This document shows, piece by piece, positions 6,719-9,106 of a DNA stretch of 9,106 bases. The DNA is from Actinomycetes bacterium (GTDB taxonomy: Bacteria; Actinomycetota; Actinomycetes; Actinomycetales; Cellulomonadaceae): NCBI GenBank assembly GCA_023401045.1, contig JAEXEM010000058.1, forward strand, positions 1 to 9,106. The letters run 5' to 3'. The notes below the pieces were generated by a model, which saw nothing but the letters and a program-made list of their open reading frames with translations, was not told the DNA's origin and did not search any database. Within the stretch, counting starts at the first letter, position 1. The number at the start of each line of letters is the position of its first letter. Position numbers and translations under genes: made by a program.

Positions 6719-7584
6719 ATGCCCACCGCGGTCATGAGCGAGCCGATCTCGGTCTGCGAGAGCACCCGGGTGCGCCCCGGGCGCAGGTCACCGAGGCGGA
6801 TCGGGCCGATGCGGGTGCGCACGAGACGGGTGACCGGGTGACCGACCTCCTCGAGCATGCGGCGCACGACACGGTTGCGGCCCTCCTGGAGGACGACCTC
6901 GACGAGGCTGGCGTGGCTCGCGACCTGGACGATCTTGAACCCGGTGACCTTGACCGGCCCGTCCTCGAGCTCGACGCCGGACTTGAGGCGCTGGCCGAGG
7001 GACTCCTTGACACGCCCCTCGACCTCGGCGAGGTACGTCTTGGCGACCCCGTGCGAGGGGTGTGCGAGCCGGTTGGCGAGCTCGCCGTCGTTCGTCAGCA
7101 GCAGCAGGCCCTCGGAGTCGGCGTCGAGACGCCCGACGTGGAACAGCCGCTCCTCACGGTTCGCGACGAACTGCGCGAGCGAGGGCCGCCCGTCCGGGTC
7201 GTGCATCGTCGAGACGACGCCCTTCGGCTTGTTGAGCGCGAGCGTGACGAGGGACCCGTCGAGCTGCACGCGCATGCCGTCGACGTGGATCGCCGCCGTC
7301 CGCGGGTCGACCCGCACGCCGAGCTCGGTGACGACCTGGCCGTCGACGCTCACCCGCCCCGCGGCGATGAGCCCCTCGCACGCGCGCCGCGACCCGAGAC
7401 CTGCCGACGCGAGCACCTTCTGCAGGCGGACGCCGTCGGGGTCGTGCACGTCGATCGGCTCCGGCTCCGGCCTGCGCTGCGGGCGGCGTGCGCCGCCCGT
7501 GGGACGCCTGGGCGCTCCGCCCGGTCGGCCCGTGGCCGTGCCCGTCGTCCGCCCGCGGTGCCCACGTGCACCCTTGCCGCTCAT
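6715..7584 (-). CDS. rluB: rRNA pseudouridine synthase, RluB/RsuA family
   Basis: It isomerises a uridine to pseudouridine in ribosomal RNA; by family and gene neighbourhood the target is probably 23S rRNA, as for RluB. The 289-residue protein has an S4 RNA-binding domain (about 53-100, RLQKVLASAGLGSRRACE at 53-70), an NKPKGVVST segment (118-126), and the catalytic block GRLDADSEGLLLLTND (151-166) with the nucleophile Asp154. The RsuA-type C-terminal signature EGRNRVVRRMLEEVGHPV (234-251) and LVRTRIGP (254-261) follow. The first 43 residues are a Gly/Arg/Pro/Thr-rich, strongly basic and probably disordered tail absent from short homologues. The ATG start overlaps the scpB stop as ATGA and has GGAGGT 6 bases upstream (7591-7596). 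RluB, RluE, RluF and RsuA share this architecture, so the exact rRNA site is inferred. Confidence 0.93.
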   Translation of the reverse strand: MSGKGARGHRGRTTGTATGRPGGAPRRPTGGARRPQRRPEPEPIDVHDPDGVRLQKVLASAGLGSRRACEGLIAAGRVSVDGQVVTELGVRVDPRTAAIHVDGMRVQLDGSLVTLALNKPKGVVSTMHDPDGRPSLAQFVANREERLFHVGRLDADSEGLLLLTNDGELANRLAHPSHGVAKTYLAEVEGRVKESLGQRLKSGVELEDGPVKVTGFKIVQVASHASLVEVVLQEGRNRVVRRMLEEVGHPVTRLVRTRIGPIRLGDLRPGRTRVLSQTEIGSLMTAVGM

Positions 7585-8243
7585 CGTCCGACCTCCGGTC
7601 CGTCGCTCGTGTCGACGCCCTCCAACGTCTCGATGTCCGGCAGGTAGGGCGCCAGCGGGGGCAGCTCGTCGAGGCTCGACAGTCCCATCCGCTCCAAGAA
7701 GTATCCCGTGGTTCCGTAGAGCACCGCACCGGTCGCCGCGTCCTGCCCGACCTCGGCGACGAGACCACGGGTCGTGAGCGTGCGCATGACGCCGTCGACG
7801 TTGACCCCGCGCACCGCCGAGACCTGCCCGCGGCTCACCGGCTGGCGGTACGCGACGACCGCGAGCGTCTCGAGCGCCGCCTGCGTGAGCCGCGACGTCT
7901 GGCCGTCGACGACGAACCGGCCGACGACGTCGCCGTAGGCCGTCCCGGAGTAGATCCGCCAGCCGTCCCCGACGCGCCGCAGCTCGAAACCGCGGACGCG
8001 GCCGCCGAGCTCCCCGCGGTACTCCGCGGCGAGCTCGGCGAGCAGCACCTCGACACGGTCGGTCGGCAGCGCGAGCGCCGTCGCCAGACGCACCGCCGGC
8101 ACGGGCTCGTCGGCGACCATGAGGACGGCCTCGAGCGCGGCGAGCGCCCCGCCCGGGAGCGCGTCGACGTCGACGACGTCCTCGTCGGTCGGGGTGTCGG
8201 TCAGGACGTCGGCCGGCACCGGCGGGGCCGTCGGCTCGGTCAT
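7581..8243 (-). CDS. scpB: Segregation and condensation protein B
   Basis: ScpB is the kite-type partner of the SMC-ScpA complex that organises and separates chromosomes. The 220-residue protein has two winged-helix domains: about 31-110 (ALEAVLMVADEPVPAVRLA onward) and about 115-190. The second carries the signature LTQAALETLAVVAYRQPVSR (119-138), then RGVNVDGVMRTLTTRGLVAE (145-164) and LYGTTGYFLERMGL (175-188), which are characteristic of ScpB. An acidic 30-residue N-terminal extension and an acidic C-terminal tail flank the core. The ATG start overlaps the scpA stop as ATGA (8240-8243) and has AGGAGA 4 bases upstream. Tight coupling with scpA fits the fixed stoichiometry of the complex. 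The SMC gene itself is not in this window. Confidence 0.96.
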   Translation of the reverse strand: MTEPTAPPVPADVLTDTPTDEDVVDVDALPGGALAALEAVLMVADEPVPAVRLATALALPTDRVEVLLAELAAEYRGELGGRVRGFELRRVGDGWRIYSGTAYGDVVGRFVVDGQTSRLTQAALETLAVVAYRQPVSRGQVSAVRGVNVDGVMRTLTTRGLVAEVGQDAATGAVLYGTTGYFLERMGLSSLDELPPLAPYLPDIETLEGVDTSDGPEVGR

Positions 8244-9106
8244 GCGGTCTCCTCGGGGATGTCGACGGTGGGCAGCGGGCCCTCGTCGTCGCGGTCGAAG
8301 TCGTCGGACACGGCGACGTCACCGTCCTCGCTGCCGGTCCAACGCACCGTGAGCTCGCCCAGCGGCACCACCTGGTCGAAGGCGACGGCCCCCTCCCGGA
8401 ACAGCTCGAGCAGGGCGAGGAACCGCACGACGACGACGACCGGCTCACCGGCGTCGGCGGTGAGCGCACGGAACGTCGCCGCACCGTGGTGGCGCAGCCG
8501 GTCGACGAGCACCGCCGCCTGCTCCCGCACGGTGACGAGCGGGGCGTGCAGGTGGCTGATGTCGACGCCCGGCGGCGGAGGCTTGGGGGCGAGCGCCCGG
8601 GCCGCGAGCTCGGCGAGCTGGTCGGGCCCCATCTGCCACACGAGCTCGGGCAGGAGCGCCGCGAGGTGCGGCTCGAGGCCCACCGCGCGCGGGTAGCGGC
8701 GTGCGCCGAGCTCGAGCGCGGTCCCCAGGTCGCCCGCGACGACCTTGTAGGCGCGGTACTGCAGCAGCCGCGCGAAGAGCAGGTCACGTGCCTCGAGCAG
8801 CTCGAGGTCCTCGGCGTCCTCGACGTCCGCCGACGGAAGCAGCCGTGCGGCCTTGAGATCGAGCAGGGTGGCGGCGACGACGAGGAACTCGCTCGCCTGC
8901 GACAGGTCCCAGCCCGCGCCGCCGGCGGCCGCCTCGCGCTCGCGCGCCCGGATGTGGGCGATGAACTCGTCGGTGACCTTCGCCAGCGCGATCTCGGTGA
9001 TGTCGAGCTTGTGCTTGGCGATGAGCCCGAGCAGCAGGTCGAACGGACCGCTGAAGACGTCGAGGTGGACCTCGAACCCCGAGGCCCCGGCAGGTGCGCT
9101 CTCCCC
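8240..9106 (-). CDS. scpA: Segregation and condensation protein A (kleisin), N-terminus cut by window edge
   Basis: ScpA is the kleisin that bridges the SMC head domains and binds ScpB. The frame is open to the edge, giving 288 visible residues before the stop. Visible residues 11-29 read FEVHLDVFSGPFDLLLGLI, the strongly conserved ScpA N-terminal motif, followed by KHKLDITEIALAKVTDEFIAH (31-51), which binds the SMC neck. FLVVAATLLDLKAARLLP (about 72-89) and RDLLFARLLQYRAYK (about 105-119) continue the family pattern. The C-terminal winged-helix that binds the SMC cap is at about 221-256 (EPVVVVVRFLALLELFREG), and a short acidic tail ends the protein. Only the first few to perhaps 30 residues are missing. 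The start codon and any upstream partner, such as a parA-like gene often found beside scpA in actinobacteria, are outside the window. Confidence 0.96.
   Translation of the reverse strand, partial: GESAPAGASGFEVHLDVFSGPFDLLLGLIAKHKLDITEIALAKVTDEFIAHIRAREREAAAGGAGWDLSQASEFLVVAATLLDLKAARLLPSADVEDAEDLELLEARDLLFARLLQYRAYKVVAGDLGTALELGARRYPRAVGLEPHLAALLPELVWQMGPDQLAELAARALAPKPPPPGVDISHLHAPLVTVREQAAVLVDRLRHHGAATFRALTADAGEPVVVVVRFLALLELFREGAVAFDQVVPLGELTVRWTGSEDGDVAVSDDFDRDDEGPLPTVDIPEETA

Noticed and set aside
4489..6841. Other long plus-strand frames opposite cmk, tyrA and the acyltransferase gene
   Set aside because: They are low-complexity antisense readings of clearly conserved minus-strand genes and lack recognisable domains or start signals.
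6715..8787. A possible 690-residue fusion protein ending in the RluB domain
   Set aside because: The upstream part is an off-frame reading of scpA and scpB. The true start is the ATG at 7584 with GGAGGT and a 4-base overlap with scpB.

Overview
This is a GC-rich (roughly 70-75% by eye) stretch of ordinary bacterial chromosome. Base composition, codon use, GTG/TTG starts and the gene order scpA-scpB-rluB-tyrA-cmk-acyltransferase-der point to an actinobacterium, most likely Micrococcales and possibly a Cellulomonas relative. The genus is an inference from general similarity, not a database match. Every gene I can support is on the minus strand, so transcription runs from high to low coordinates.

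Layout in transcription order: scpA (open at the right edge) and scpB for chromosome segregation; a 23S rRNA pseudouridine synthase of the RluB/RsuA family; prephenate dehydrogenase (tyrA) with an ACT domain; cytidylate kinase (cmk); a PlsC-like phospholipid acyltransferase; the double-GTPase ribosome assembly factor Der; and a 353-residue multi-pass membrane protein of unknown function. The first six genes are joined by five successive 4-base stop/start overlaps of the form NTGA. Der follows after 58 bases and the membrane protein 7 bases after Der, so the block looks like one long, translationally coupled operon joining segregation, rRNA modification, tyrosine synthesis, CMP phosphorylation, lipid synthesis and 50S assembly.

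Beyond the operon lie a tRNA-Pro(GGG) gene with a strong terminator hairpin, a small P-loop kinase of unknown substrate that may be translated from a leaderless mRNA, a second long hairpin, and a short-chain dehydrogenase/reductase cut by the left edge.

I see no mobile element, CRISPR array, phage gene, defence island or prophage scar, and no convincing undescribed system. The points most worth a second look are the uncharacterised membrane protein with its conserved acidic core, the altered lid motif in Cmk, the unbroken chain of NTGA overlaps, and the orphan kinase.
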